Source: PFJX01 sp963713085 (GTDB lineage Bacteria > Pseudomonadota > Gammaproteobacteria > Burkholderiales > Thiobacillaceae). From it: 64,000 nucleotides of DNA. This document shows positions 1-8,465 of the stretch, piece after piece. Under the pieces are notes generated by a model. It ran no database searches, was not told where the DNA came from, and was given only the letters and a program-made list of their open reading frames with translations. Position 1 is the stretch's first letter, and the number at the start of each line of letters is the position of its first letter. The stretch is taken from the NCBI GenBank assembly GCA_963713085.1, contig CAVQKQ010000002.1, forward strand, positions 98,435 through 162,434, read 5' to 3'. Position numbers and translations under genes: made by a program.

Positions 1-456
1 ACGAACTACTATTTCCACGGCGGGTCTTGGTACCGGCCCTCGGGCCCGCGCTTCGTCGTTGTGGCGCCTCCCATCGGCCTCAGCATCTCCGTGCTGCCGC
101 CCTACTACACCACCCTCTGGGTCGGCGGTGCCCCCTACTACTATGCCGATGGCGTCTACTACAACTGGCATCCGGCCGAGCGTTCCTACGTGGTGGTGGA
201 TCCTCCCCGGGAATCGGAGGTCGTCAGTCCTCCGCCCGAACCTGAGCAATTGTTCATCTACCCCAAGGAAGCCCAGAGCGAGCAGCAACAGGCTACGGAC
301 CGTTACCAATGCCACCGCTGGGCGGTTGATCAGACCGGGTTCGATCCCTCCCAACCGGGTGATGACCTGGCGCAATCCGAGATGGCGGCGAAACGCGCGG
401 ACTATCAGCGGGCCAGCAAGGCCTGTCTGGAGGCGCGAGGCTATAGCGTCAGGTAA
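1..456 (+). CDS. DUF6515-type surface/periplasmic protein, C-terminal part (5' end outside window)
   Basis: The reading frame is open from the first base of the window, so the gene starts upstream and only the last 151 codons are visible. The visible part is rich in Tyr, Trp and Pro, with strings such as YYFHGGSWYRPSGPRF, PPYYTTLWVGG and PYYYADGVYYNW. This is the pattern of DUF6515-family exported proteins. The C-terminal end has a Cys-containing region (RYQCHRWAVDQTGFDP and a second Cys near the end) also typical of that family. The function of the family is not established. An internal ATG at 61 opens a 131-residue frame but is not the true start, because the similarity-bearing frame continues upstream of it. 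The gene ends 239 bases before the efflux lipoprotein gene, and the promoter in that gap suggests a separate transcript. Confidence 0.7.
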   Translation, partial: TNYYFHGGSWYRPSGPRFVVVAPPIGLSISVLPPYYTTLWVGGAPYYYADGVYYNWHPAERSYVVVDPPRESEVVSPPPEPEQLFIYPKEAQSEQQQATDRYQCHRWAVDQTGFDPSQPGDDLAQSEMAAKRADYQRASKACLEARGYSVR

Positions 457-553
457 TTCCTGACCCCGGGGCGTTGCGGACATGTCCCGTAGCGCCCTGG
501 ATGGTTTCTCGGATACCAGGAACCCCGCGACAAGTATCTGGTCGGAGTAGGCT

Positions 554-582
554 TTGACATGGCTGGAAAGCCAATTGATAAC
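554..582 (+). promoter_or_regulatory. sigma-70-type promoter of the efflux operon
   Basis: A perfect -35 box TTGACA at 554-559 is followed after 17 bases by GATAAC at 577-582, which matches the -10 consensus at four of six positions. Transcription would start near 589 and leave a leader of about 107 bases before the outer-membrane factor ATG at 696. Two CAATTG palindromes at 572-577 and 582-587 overlap the -10 and could be a repressor site. Confidence 0.6.
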
Positions 583-695
583 AATTGATCTGGCCAGCCT
601 GGATTGGCGCTTGCCGCAACCGAACATTCCAAATAATCATCCCATCACGCAACTATCCCCTGGCCCATCCCTGGCAATACCGACAAGAGGTACGC

Positions 696-2147
696 ATGCC
701 CCCCCTGCCCCGTTCGATCCTGGCCATCTTCTTGGCCTTCATTGCTGGCTGCGCTGCCGTCGGACCGGATTACCAATCGGTGCCCCCCCGCATACCGACC
801 GGCTGGACCGAAACCAAAGGGACGGGCTTGCGGGTCACGGAGCAAGCCCCTGACAACCTGGCCCAATGGTGGCGTCAATGGAATGATCCGATCCTGTCCG
901 AACTGATCGCCCAGGCCATGGACCAGAACAGCGACCTGCGCACCGCCCGGGCCAGACTGCGGGAGGCCCGGGCCAGCCGCGCCGTTGCGGACAGCGCCCG
1001 CTACCCCAGCGTGACAGCCTCCGGATCCGCCAGCCGCAGCAAGGGCAGCAAGGAAACCACCAGCGGCGCCACCCGGGATGCTTACAGCGCCGGCATCGAC
1101 GCCGCCTGGGAACCGGATCTGTTCGGCGCCACCCGCCGGGACATCGAGGCCGCTCAGGCGGATCTGGATGCGGCCGGGGCGGATCTGCACGCCACCCAGG
1201 TATCCCTGGTGGCCGAGGTGGCCCTGAACTATGTGAACCTGCGGGCCTACCTGGACCGGCTGGCGATTGCCCGGGCCAACCTGTCCAGCCAGTCGGAAAC
1301 CCTGCAGCTGACCGAATGGCGGACCCAGGCTGGCCTCGCCTCTTCCCTGGACGTGGAGCAGGCCCGCGCCAACCGCGCCCAGACCCTGGCCCAGATCCCC
1401 AGCCTGGAAAGCAGCCTGGCCCAGACCGAGCACAACCTGGCCCTGCTGTTGGGCCAGGCTCCCGCCAGTCTCCATGCCAAGCTGGCACAGGCCGGTCCCA
1501 TCCCCACCGTCCCGGACCTGGTCAAGGTGGGCATACCGGCCCAGACCCTGGCCCAGCGCCCCGACGTGGCCGCCGCCGAACGCCGGCTCGCGGCCGCCAC
1601 GGCCCGGATCGGCGTGGCCGAGGCGGCCCGCTATCCGGGCCTGAGCCTGTCCGCCTCCCTGAGCCTGGAGTCCCTGTCCCTGGACCACCTGGTCCGTACC
1701 AGCGCCCTGAGCAACGCCCTGGTGGCCAGCCTGGCAGGCCCCATCTTCAACGCGGGACGCCTGCGCCAGCAGGTGGAGATCCAGAACGCCAGGCAGGAAC
1801 AGGCCCTGATCAGCTACGAGAAAACGGTACTCACCGCCCTCCAGGAAGTGGAAGACGCCCTCACCGCCCTGGCCAACAATCGCCAGCGCCAGGCAGCACT
1901 GCGGGTGGCCGCCGATTCCAGCCGCAACGCCGCCCTGCTGGCGCGCCAGCGCTACAGTTCGGGTATCGTCGACTTCCAGACCGTGCTGGACGCGGAGCGC
2001 AGTCAGCTGAGCGCCGAGGACAGCCTCAAGTCCAGCGAGGCCGAGGGCGCCACCAGCCTGATCCAGCTCTACAAGGCCCTGGGCGGTGGCTGGTCTCCCG
2101 ATTCCCCCAACTCTTCCCCTAGCGCAGCGAACCGGACCCCATCATGA
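696..2147 (+). CDS. outer membrane efflux factor lipoprotein (NodT/TolC family)
   Basis: This 483-residue protein is an outer-membrane channel of the NodT/OprM type that would connect an inner-membrane transporter to the outside. The ATG at 696 was chosen over an upstream in-frame start at 585 because AAGAGG lies just before it and it gives a proper lipoprotein signal (MPPLPRSILAIFLAFIAGC, Cys 19). After the lipobox comes the conserved GPDYQ segment, followed by the duplicated coiled-coil/beta-barrel repeats of the family. PDVAAAERRLAAATARIGVA and an Arg/Tyr-rich SSGIVDFQTVLDAE stretch are typical landmarks. Its stop overlaps the start of the adaptor gene (ATGA), so it is the first gene of a four-gene efflux operon. 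The substrate cannot be predicted. Confidence 0.9.
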   Translation: MPPLPRSILAIFLAFIAGCAAVGPDYQSVPPRIPTGWTETKGTGLRVTEQAPDNLAQWWRQWNDPILSELIAQAMDQNSDLRTARARLREARASRAVADSARYPSVTASGSASRSKGSKETTSGATRDAYSAGIDAAWEPDLFGATRRDIEAAQADLDAAGADLHATQVSLVAEVALNYVNLRAYLDRLAIARANLSSQSETLQLTEWRTQAGLASSLDVEQARANRAQTLAQIPSLESSLAQTEHNLALLLGQAPASLHAKLAQAGPIPTVPDLVKVGIPAQTLAQRPDVAAAERRLAAATARIGVAEAARYPGLSLSASLSLESLSLDHLVRTSALSNALVASLAGPIFNAGRLRQQVEIQNARQEQALISYEKTVLTALQEVEDALTALANNRQRQAALRVAADSSRNAALLARQRYSSGIVDFQTVLDAERSQLSAEDSLKSSEAEGATSLIQLYKALGGGWSPDSPNSSPSAANRTPS

Positions 2148-3445
2148 GCAGCCCCGCACCCAACCAACAACAAGACCTCGGCCAGATCCTCGCCGCCGGC
2201 AAGGGAAGCAGCCGCTTCGGCGGCAAATACCTGTGGCTCGCCTTGATCGCCATGGCGATCCTGGCCGGCCTGGGCTACGCCTACCTGCGCGGAGGCAAGA
2301 ACGCCAAGGCCCCCAGCTACCAGACGGAAACCGTCGCGCGCGGCAACCTGGTGGTCAACGTCTCCGCCACCGGCAACCTGCAGCCCACCAACCAGGTGGA
2401 CGTGGGCAGCGAGCTGTCCGGCATCGTCCAGGAGGTTTACGTGGACGACAACAGCAAGGTAAAGAAGGGGCAGGTCCTCGCCCGCCTCGACGTCTCCAAG
2501 CTCAACGACCAGATCGCCAAGTCCAGGGCCGCCCTGGCCGCCGCCGGGGCAGGCGTGAAGCAGGCCGAGGCCACCCTGGCGGAATCCCGCGCCAACCTGC
2601 TTCGTTTCCAGGAGGTCGCGCGCCTGTCCGGCGGCAAGGTGCCGTCCAAGGCGGAGATGGAAACCGCCGAGGCTACCCAGGCCCGGTCCGTGGCCAACTT
2701 GACCGGCGCCCATGCCGACGTCACCCAGGCCCAGGCCACGCTCCGTTCCGACGAAACCAACCTCTCCAAAGCCTCCATCCGCTCTCCCATCAATGGCGTG
2801 GTGCTGTCCCGCAAGATCGAACCGGGCCAGACCGTGGCAGCCTCGCTATCCGCCCCGGTGCTGTTCACCCTGGCGGAAGACCTGTCCAAGATGGAACTGC
2901 ACGTCAACGTGGACGAAGCCGACGTGGGGCAGGTACAGCAGGGTCAGGATGCGGTGTTCAACGTGGACGCCTACCCCAGCCGCAAGTATCCGGCCAAGAT
3001 TTCCCGGGTCGGTTTCGGCTCCCAGACCACCGAGGGCGTGGTGTCCTACCTCACCCTGCTGACGGTGAACAACGACGACCTCAGCCTGCGGCCGGGCATG
3101 ACCGCCACGGCCGAGATCACCACCGCCACCCGCGACGATGTCCTACAGATACCCAACGCCGCGCTGCGTTTCACCCCACCGACGGACAACGCGGACAGCG
3201 CCAAGTCCGGCAACGGCATTGTCGGCATGCTGGTGCCCCGCTTCCCGCGCGGCAGCAGCAAACGCGGCACGGGCGCGAAAAACGACAAACCCGGCAGCCG
3301 CCAGGTGTGGGTGTTGAAGGACGGCCAGGCGGTCCCGGTCAAGATCCAGACCGGCCTGACCAACGGACGCTACACCGAGGTCCTGGGGGGCGACCTGCAG
3401 GCGGGCGCCAAGGTGATCACCGACACCCTCAGCCCGGCGAAATGA
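2144..3445 (+). CDS. macA: MacA-like periplasmic adaptor subunit (HlyD/RND adaptor family)
   Basis: This 433-residue adaptor bridges an inner-membrane ABC transporter to the outer-membrane factor. A single transmembrane anchor lies at about residues 28-48 (YLWLALIAMAILAGLGYAYL). A lipoyl/barrel-sandwich segment follows (SATGNLQPTNQVDVGSEL, then VYVDDNSKVKKGQVLARLD). Residues 120-200 form a coiled-coil hairpin, and the second lipoyl half has the family signature SPINGVVLSRKIEPGQTVA. The C-terminal third holds the beta-barrel and membrane-proximal domains. The gene overlaps its neighbours by ATGA at both ends, implying translational coupling. The MacA name reflects the partner genes; the substrate (macrolide, peptide, lipid or siderophore in known homologues) is not evident. 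Confidence 0.88.
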   Translation: MSSPAPNQQQDLGQILAAGKGSSRFGGKYLWLALIAMAILAGLGYAYLRGGKNAKAPSYQTETVARGNLVVNVSATGNLQPTNQVDVGSELSGIVQEVYVDDNSKVKKGQVLARLDVSKLNDQIAKSRAALAAAGAGVKQAEATLAESRANLLRFQEVARLSGGKVPSKAEMETAEATQARSVANLTGAHADVTQAQATLRSDETNLSKASIRSPINGVVLSRKIEPGQTVAASLSAPVLFTLAEDLSKMELHVNVDEADVGQVQQGQDAVFNVDAYPSRKYPAKISRVGFGSQTTEGVVSYLTLLTVNNDDLSLRPGMTATAEITTATRDDVLQIPNAALRFTPPTDNADSAKSGNGIVGMLVPRFPRGSSKRGTGAKNDKPGSRQVWVLKDGQAVPVKIQTGLTNGRYTEVLGGDLQAGAKVITDTLSPAK

Positions 3446-4185
3446 GCGCCGTGACCGAACCCTCCCCGCCTGCGGCCGCGGCGGACAGCGGCTCCCTGAT
3501 CCGCCTGGAGGGCGTCACCAAGACCTACGGCCAGGGCCAGGCCGCCTTCCAAGCCCTGGCCGGCGTGGACCTGGCCATCCGGCAGGGCGAGTTCGTCGCC
3601 GTCATGGGTCCCAGCGGCTCCGGCAAGTCCACGGTGATGAACATCCTCGGCTGCCTGGACGTCCCCTCCTCAGGCGCCTATCTGTTCCGCGACGTGCATG
3701 TGGAACAACTGAGCCGCAACCAGCGCGCCCTGCTGCGCCGCAACTACCTGGGCTTCGTCTTCCAGGGCTTCAACCTGCTGGCGCGCACCTCCGCCCAGGA
3801 GAACGTGGAACTGCCGCTGCTCTACCGGGGCGAGCCGGCGGCCGCGCGCCATGCCGCCGCCCGCGCCGCCCTGGCCCAGGTGGGGCTGACGGACAGGGGC
3901 CACCACACGCCGGCGGAGCTGTCCGGCGGGCAGCAGCAGCGGGTAGCCATCGCCCGGGCCATTGTCACCCGGCCCACCATCCTGCTGGCGGACGAACCCA
4001 CCGGCAACCTGGACACCCACACCAGCCAAGAGATCATGGACCTGCTCACCGCCCTGAACCGGGACATGGGCATCACCGTGCTGATGGTGACCCACGAGCC
4101 GGACATGGCCCAATACGCCGCGCGCATCGTCCACTTCGTGGATGGCCGGGTGGACAGCGACCACCAGAACCGGAAGGAAGCCTGA
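3442..4185 (+). CDS. MacB-type ABC transporter ATP-binding protein
   Basis: The 247-residue ATPase begins at the ATG at 3442, which overlaps the adaptor stop; an open frame continues far upstream but has no family similarity there. It has Walker A GPSGSGKST, the Q-loop (FVFQGFNLL), the signature LSGGQQQRVAIARA, Walker B ILLADEPTGNLD and the H-loop (MVTHE). This is the LolD/MacB class of nucleotide-binding domain, which works with a permease that moves substrate from the periplasmic side by mechanotransmission. ATPase and permease are separate genes here, unlike the fused MacB of E. coli. The stop overlaps the permease ATG by one base. Confidence 0.93.
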   Translation: MSAVTEPSPPAAAADSGSLIRLEGVTKTYGQGQAAFQALAGVDLAIRQGEFVAVMGPSGSGKSTVMNILGCLDVPSSGAYLFRDVHVEQLSRNQRALLRRNYLGFVFQGFNLLARTSAQENVELPLLYRGEPAAARHAAARAALAQVGLTDRGHHTPAELSGGQQQRVAIARAIVTRPTILLADEPTGNLDTHTSQEIMDLLTALNRDMGITVLMVTHEPDMAQYAARIVHFVDGRVDSDHQNRKEA

Positions 4186-5393
4186 TGCTCTGGAATGCCT
4201 TGCTGCTCTCGGTACGGGAGATCCGCCGCAACCTGCTGCGCTCCTTCCTGACCACCCTGGGCATCGTCATCGGCGTCTCCGCCGTGATCACCATGGTCAC
4301 CCTGGGCAACGGCGCCACCCGGGCGGTGTCGGACCAGATCTCCAGCCTGGGCAGCAACCTGCTCCTGGTGCGCCCCGGCGCGCGCATGGGACCCGGCCAG
4401 TACGTGGGCGGCGCCCCCAACTTCAAGTTGGCCGACGCCGAGGCCGTGCGCAGCCAGATCAACGGCATCAATGCCGTGGCGCCCACCGTCAACAAGGGCG
4501 TGACAGTGGTAAACATGGCCAACAACTGGACCACCAGCATCACCGGCACCAGCGCCGACTACCTCATCACCAACAACTGGAAGATCGCCAGCGGCCGCAT
4601 CTTCAACGAATCGGAAGAACGAGCCGGCAAGGCGGTGTGCGTGATCGGCGCCACCGTGCAGCGGGAACTGTTCGGCAATCAGGACGCGGTGGGCGGCGAG
4701 ATCCGCATCAAGCAGTTCTCCTGCGAGGTGATCGGCGTGCTGGCCGGCAAGGGCCAGTCGTCCATGGGTTCCGACCAGGACGACACCATCATCATGCCCC
4801 TGCGCACCGTGCAGCGGCGCCTGACCGGCAACCAGGACGTGCGCACCCTGATGGTGTCGGTGAAGGACGGCGTCTCCACCGACAAGGCCAAGCGCCAGAT
4901 CGAGGAACTCATGCGCGAGCGGCGCAAGATCACGGAAAACGAGGACGACAACTTCAACGTCCTGGACACCAAGCAGATCGCCGAGACCCTCTCCAGCACC
5001 ACCAAGGTCATGACCACCCTGCTCGGCGCGGTGGCGGCGGTGAGCCTGCTGGTGGGCGGCATTGGCATCATGAACATCATGCTGGTGTCGGTGACCGAGC
5101 GCACCCGGGAGATCGGCATCCGCCTGGCCATCGGCGCCCTGGAGTGGGAGGTGCTGCTGCAATTCCTGATCGAGGCGGTGGTGCTGGCCTCCATCGGCGG
5201 CATCATCGGCGTGATCCTGGCCACCCTCGCATCAATAGGCTTGTCCGGCCTGATGCACATTCCCTACCTGTTCAACCCGGCCATCAACCTGCTGTCCTTT
5301 TTCTTCTCCGCCGCCATCGGCGTGGTGTTTGGCTACTTCCCGGCCAGACGCGCCGCGCAACTGGACCCCATCGAGGCCTTGCGGCACGAGTGA
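4185..5393 (+). CDS. macB: MacB-type ABC transporter permease (FtsX-like)
   Basis: This 402-residue permease has the FtsX/MacB architecture. It has one transmembrane helix at the N terminus (LRSFLTTLGIVIGVSAVITM), a large MacB_PCD periplasmic domain at about residues 45-260, and three helices in the C-terminal FtsX domain. Landmarks are GGIGIMNIMLVSVTERTREI, the coupling region after it, and the closing ARRAAQLDPIEALRHE. It is the last gene of the efflux operon and starts at the base where the ATPase gene stops. The convergent slipin gene ends 11 bases downstream, and only a weak stem without a T-run separates them. Confidence 0.93.
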   Translation: MLWNALLLSVREIRRNLLRSFLTTLGIVIGVSAVITMVTLGNGATRAVSDQISSLGSNLLLVRPGARMGPGQYVGGAPNFKLADAEAVRSQINGINAVAPTVNKGVTVVNMANNWTTSITGTSADYLITNNWKIASGRIFNESEERAGKAVCVIGATVQRELFGNQDAVGGEIRIKQFSCEVIGVLAGKGQSSMGSDQDDTIIMPLRTVQRRLTGNQDVRTLMVSVKDGVSTDKAKRQIEELMRERRKITENEDDNFNVLDTKQIAETLSSTTKVMTTLLGAVAAVSLLVGGIGIMNIMLVSVTERTREIGIRLAIGALEWEVLLQFLIEAVVLASIGGIIGVILATLASIGLSGLMHIPYLFNPAINLLSFFFSAAIGVVFGYFPARRAAQLDPIEALRHE

Positions 5394-5404
5394 GCCGGCG
5401 AGGC

Positions 5405-6175
5405 TCAGGCCGGTTTGTCCGGCTTGGCCCTGCTGATTAGATCCATGAACTCACCCGGTACCGGGAAGACGATGGTGGATGTCTTGTCGCCGGCGATGGC
5501 GGTGAGGGTCTGCAGGTAACGCAACTGCATGGCCTGGGGCTGGTTGGCCAGAACCTGGGCGGCCGCCAGCAGCTTCTCCGCCGCCTGCAGTTCGCCTTCG
5601 GCATGGATCACCTTGGCCCGCCGCTCCCGCTCCGCTTCGGCCTGGCGGGCGATGGCCCGGACCATGGTCTCGTTGATGTCCACGTGCTTGATCTCCACGT
5701 TGGAGACCTTGATCCCCCAGGCGTCGGTCTGGGCGTCCAGGCTCTGCTGGATGTCCAGGTTGAGGCGCTCCCGCTCGGCCAGCATCTCGTCCAGTTCGTG
5801 CTTGCCCAGCACCGAGCGCAGGGTGGTCTGGGACAACTGGCTGGTGGCGCCCATGAAGTCCTCCACCTGGAGGATGGACTTGGCCGGGTCCACCACCCGG
5901 AAATACACAACCGCGTTCACCTGCACCGAGACGTTGTCGCGGGAGATGACATCCTGGCTGGGCACGTCGAACACCACGGTGCGCAGGTCCACCCGCACCA
6001 TCTGCTGGATGCCGGGGATCACCAGGATCAGCCCCGGCCCCTTCACCTTCCAGAAGCGGCCCAGCTGGAAGATCACGCCCCGTTCGTATTCCCGCAGGAC
6101 CTTGAAGCTGGCGGCGATCAATAGCAGGATCAGGACCAGTACCCCAAAGCCGCCGAAATCACTGAAATTCACCAT
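5405..6175 (-). CDS. slipin / SPFH (stomatin-like) membrane protein
   Basis: This 256-residue SPFH-domain protein has an N-terminal hydrophobic segment (GVLVLILLLIAASFKVL) followed by the stomatin/prohibitin core. Core motifs are REYERGVIFQLGRFW, VRVDLRTVVFDVPSQDVI and VNAVVYFRVVDP, and the tail has an Ala/Glu-rich coiled coil (RQAEAERERRAKVIHAEGE). Slipins form membrane-associated oligomers and are typically encoded beside an NfeD protease, as here: the NfeD stop lies 16 bases upstream. The ATG at 6175 was preferred over a TTG at 6181 because AAAGGAG at 6190-6184 is correctly spaced for it. The pair is thought to act in membrane quality control or microdomain organisation. Confidence 0.9.
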   Translation of the reverse strand: MVNFSDFGGFGVLVLILLLIAASFKVLREYERGVIFQLGRFWKVKGPGLILVIPGIQQMVRVDLRTVVFDVPSQDVISRDNVSVQVNAVVYFRVVDPAKSILQVEDFMGATSQLSQTTLRSVLGKHELDEMLAERERLNLDIQQSLDAQTDAWGIKVSNVEIKHVDINETMVRAIARQAEAERERRAKVIHAEGELQAAEKLLAAAQVLANQPQAMQLRYLQTLTAIAGDKTSTIVFPVPGEFMDLISRAKPDKPA

Positions 6176-6191
6176 GATCAATCTCCTTTAG

Positions 6192-7578
6192 TCATGTTTT
6201 ATCTTCTGGCTCGGGTTCCACTTCCAGGGTCAAACCATCCACCGCCGTGACCCGGACCCTGGCGTCGCGCCGCAGCGGCATGCGGCTCCTCACCCGCCAG
6301 GTCTCGCTGTGCACGTGGGCCCAGCCTTCCCGTTCGAAGTCGTCCAGCACCCGCCCGGGGGCGCCCACCAGTTCTTCCCGGCCGGTGACCACCGGCCGGT
6401 TGCGCGCGCGCAGGGCCATGCCGGACACCAGGAATACGAACAGCGCGGCGCTGACGGCCACCGGCAGGATCAAGCCCCAGGGCAGTCCGAAACCGGGCAG
6501 TTCGGTGTCCATCAGCATCACCGAGCCGATCACGAAGGCCGCCGCCCCACCCACGCCAAGGGCGCCGAAGCTGGGAATGAAGGCCTCCGCCACCATGAAC
6601 GCCAGGCCCAGCAGGATCAGGCCCAGGCCCACGTAGTTCACCGGCAGCATGTTGAGGGCGAACAGGCCCAGCAGCAGGCTGATGCCGCCCACCACCCCGG
6701 GGAGCACGAAGCCTGGATTGGCGAATTCGAAGTACAGGCCGGCCAGCCCTATCAGCAGCAGGATGTAGGCGATGCCGGGATCGCCGATCACCGCCAGCAG
6801 GCGGCTGCGCCAGTCCTGGGCGACCGGCATCAGCGCCGCGCCCTTGGTTTCCAGTTGCACGGTCTTGCCTTCCATCGTCACCTTGCGCCCGTCCAGCTTG
6901 GCCATCAGGTCATCCACGTCCTCGGCCATCAGGTCGATCACCTTCATCTCCAGGGCCTGTTTGGCAGACAGGCTCACCGCCTCCCGCACCGCCCGTTCCG
7001 CCCAGGCCACGTTGCGGCCGCGCAGCTCCGCCAGGCTGCGGATGTAGGCGGTGGCGTCGTGCACCTGCTTTCGGATCATGGGGTCGCCACTTAGCGGTTC
7101 CGACTGAGAGTCCGCCTTGTCCTTGGTTTTCTCTTTCTCCCTCGCCTTGCTCTTGCCTTTATCGGCACCTGTCTCGTCGGGACCGGATTCCGGTCTGCCG
7201 CCGATGCCGATGGACACCGGCGTGGCGGCCCCCAGGTTGGTGGCCGGCGCCATGGCGGCGATGTGGCAGGCATAGAGGATGTAGGTACCGGCGCTGGCGG
7301 CCCGCGCCCCCTGGGGATACACGAACCCCGCCACCGGCACCGGCGAGGCCAGGATGGCCTGGATGATGGCACGCATGGAGGTATCCAGCCCGCCCGGGGT
7401 ATCCATCTCCAGCACCACCAGTTCCGCATGCTCCTTGGCCGCATGGTCCAGGCCCCGCACCACGTAGTCCGCGCTGGCCGGGCCGATGGCGCCCTTGACG
7501 GTCAGAACCTGCACTTGGCTGGCCAGGGACGGGCGGCGACAGCAACAGCAGGAGGACCAGGAAAAACCTCTGGGGCAT
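6192..7578 (-). CDS. NfeD/ClpP-class membrane serine protease, apparent 1-base frameshift near 7531-7533
   Basis: The protein combines a ClpP-like serine protease domain, several transmembrane helices and a C-terminal NfeD OB-fold domain. The protease has MDTPGGLDTSMRAIIQAIL and the catalytic-Ser region ARAASAGTYIL. The Lys/Asp/Glu-rich insertion near the middle of the protease (KGKSKAREKEKTKDK) is lineage-variable. The continuous frame can only start at a TTG at 7601 with no ribosome site and a Cys-rich, implausible N terminus. The ATG at 7578, preceded by GGAG, opens a good signal peptide in another frame. Removing one G of the GGG at 7531-7533 joins the two into MPQRFFLVLLLLLSPPSLA plus the mature protein, giving 462 intact codons. 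It is an operon with the downstream slipin gene. Confidence 0.85.
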
Positions 7579-7707
7579 GGTGTACAGCTCCAGAAAGGCA
7601 ATGCCGGGATTTCAGTCTAGCAGTTGGCCCTGGAAGGCAATGGATGGCAATCGACCGGTACAGACGCTGGCAATACAATGCCGGGACGGAACTTCTTGGG
7701 ATGAAAC

Positions 7708-7998
7708 ATGAATCGCGCGCAGACCATGCAGCTGTTGACCGAGCATATGCCAGTGCTCAGGCAACGCTTCAACGTCGCCGACCTGGCGCTGTTCGGTTCC
7801 ACGGCACGAGATTCCGCCAGGGATGATAGCGACATCGACATCCTTGTTTACTTCGATGGCACAGCCACCTCGGAGCGCTATTTCGGCGTCCAGTTCTACC
7901 TGGAAGACCTGCTTGGCCGCCCCGTGGATTTGGTGACGGACAAGGCCCTGCGACCGGAGCTACGACCCTATATCGAGAAAGAAGCGCTTCATGTCTGA
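7708..7998 (+). CDS. mntA: MntA-type nucleotidyltransferase antitoxin (MNT domain)
   Basis: This 96-residue minimal nucleotidyltransferase has the exact GSX10DXD signature (GSTARDSARDDSDID) and a third acidic residue in RPVDLVTD. Such proteins pair with HEPN toxins. In characterised HepT/MntA systems the MNT protein neutralises the toxin by adding AMP to a tyrosine of its RX4HXY motif. That chemistry is known for the family and only inferred here. The downstream HEPN gene overlaps it by 8 bases, the usual order and coupling. The stretch before the ATG (GGGATGAAAC) offers a modest ribosome site. Confidence 0.88.
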   Translation: MNRAQTMQLLTEHMPVLRQRFNVADLALFGSTARDSARDDSDIDILVYFDGTATSERYFGVQFYLEDLLGRPVDLVTDKALRPELRPYIEKEALHV

Positions 7999-8344
7999 TC
8001 CGGCGCCACGGGAATGGCGCTTCTATGTGGACGACATGATCGGCTTTGCCGAGAAGGTACACGCATATAGCGATGGTCTCGATCAAGCCGGATTTATGGC
8101 GAGCGGCCTCAACTATGACGCCACGCTCCGCAACCTTGAGTTGATCGGCGAAGCCGCCACGCATATTCCTGAAAGCGTTCGACTGGCCAATACCCAAATA
8201 CCCTGGCGCCTCATCATCGCCATGCGCAACCGCCTGATTCACGGTTATCTGGGCATCGACAACGACACGCTCTGGAGCGTGATAAAGACAGACATTTCCG
8301 CGTTACTGCCGCTATTGCAGGAACTCAGGAAGCGGGAGGGGTAA
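7991..8344 (+). CDS. hepT: HepT-type HEPN RNase toxin (DUF86)
   Basis: This 117-residue all-helical HEPN protein carries the catalytic and modification motif RX4HXY intact as RNRLIHGY near residues 78-85. HEPN toxins are RNases; in the HepT/MntA class the Tyr of this motif is the target of polyadenylylation or AMPylation by the partner. Retention of Arg, His and Tyr argues that the toxin is active rather than decayed. The gene overlaps mntA by 8 bases. Its position between housekeeping genes with an ankyrin gene downstream is typical of small accessory patches, but no repeats or integration marks were seen around it. Confidence 0.88.
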   Translation: MSDPAPREWRFYVDDMIGFAEKVHAYSDGLDQAGFMASGLNYDATLRNLELIGEAATHIPESVRLANTQIPWRLIIAMRNRLIHGYLGIDNDTLWSVIKTDISALLPLLQELRKREG

Positions 8345-8465
8345 TGCATTGTGGCCAATTATGTGAGCCTGGCCCGTTTGATTAATGCCTATTGTGCCCT
8401 ACGCAAGATTAACACTCGCTTCTTCTACGGAATTGGTGGTTTGAACATTTCAAGGTAGGTCACGC

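Noticed and set aside
2086..3441. Upstream extension of the ABC ATPase frame
   Set aside because: The part before 3442 overlaps the adaptor gene in another frame and shows no ATPase similarity; the ATG at 3442 fits the ATGA overlap.
3822..5162. 446-codon minus-strand frame opposite macB
   Set aside because: It is antisense to the ABC transporter genes; composition is typical of reverse-strand shadow frames.
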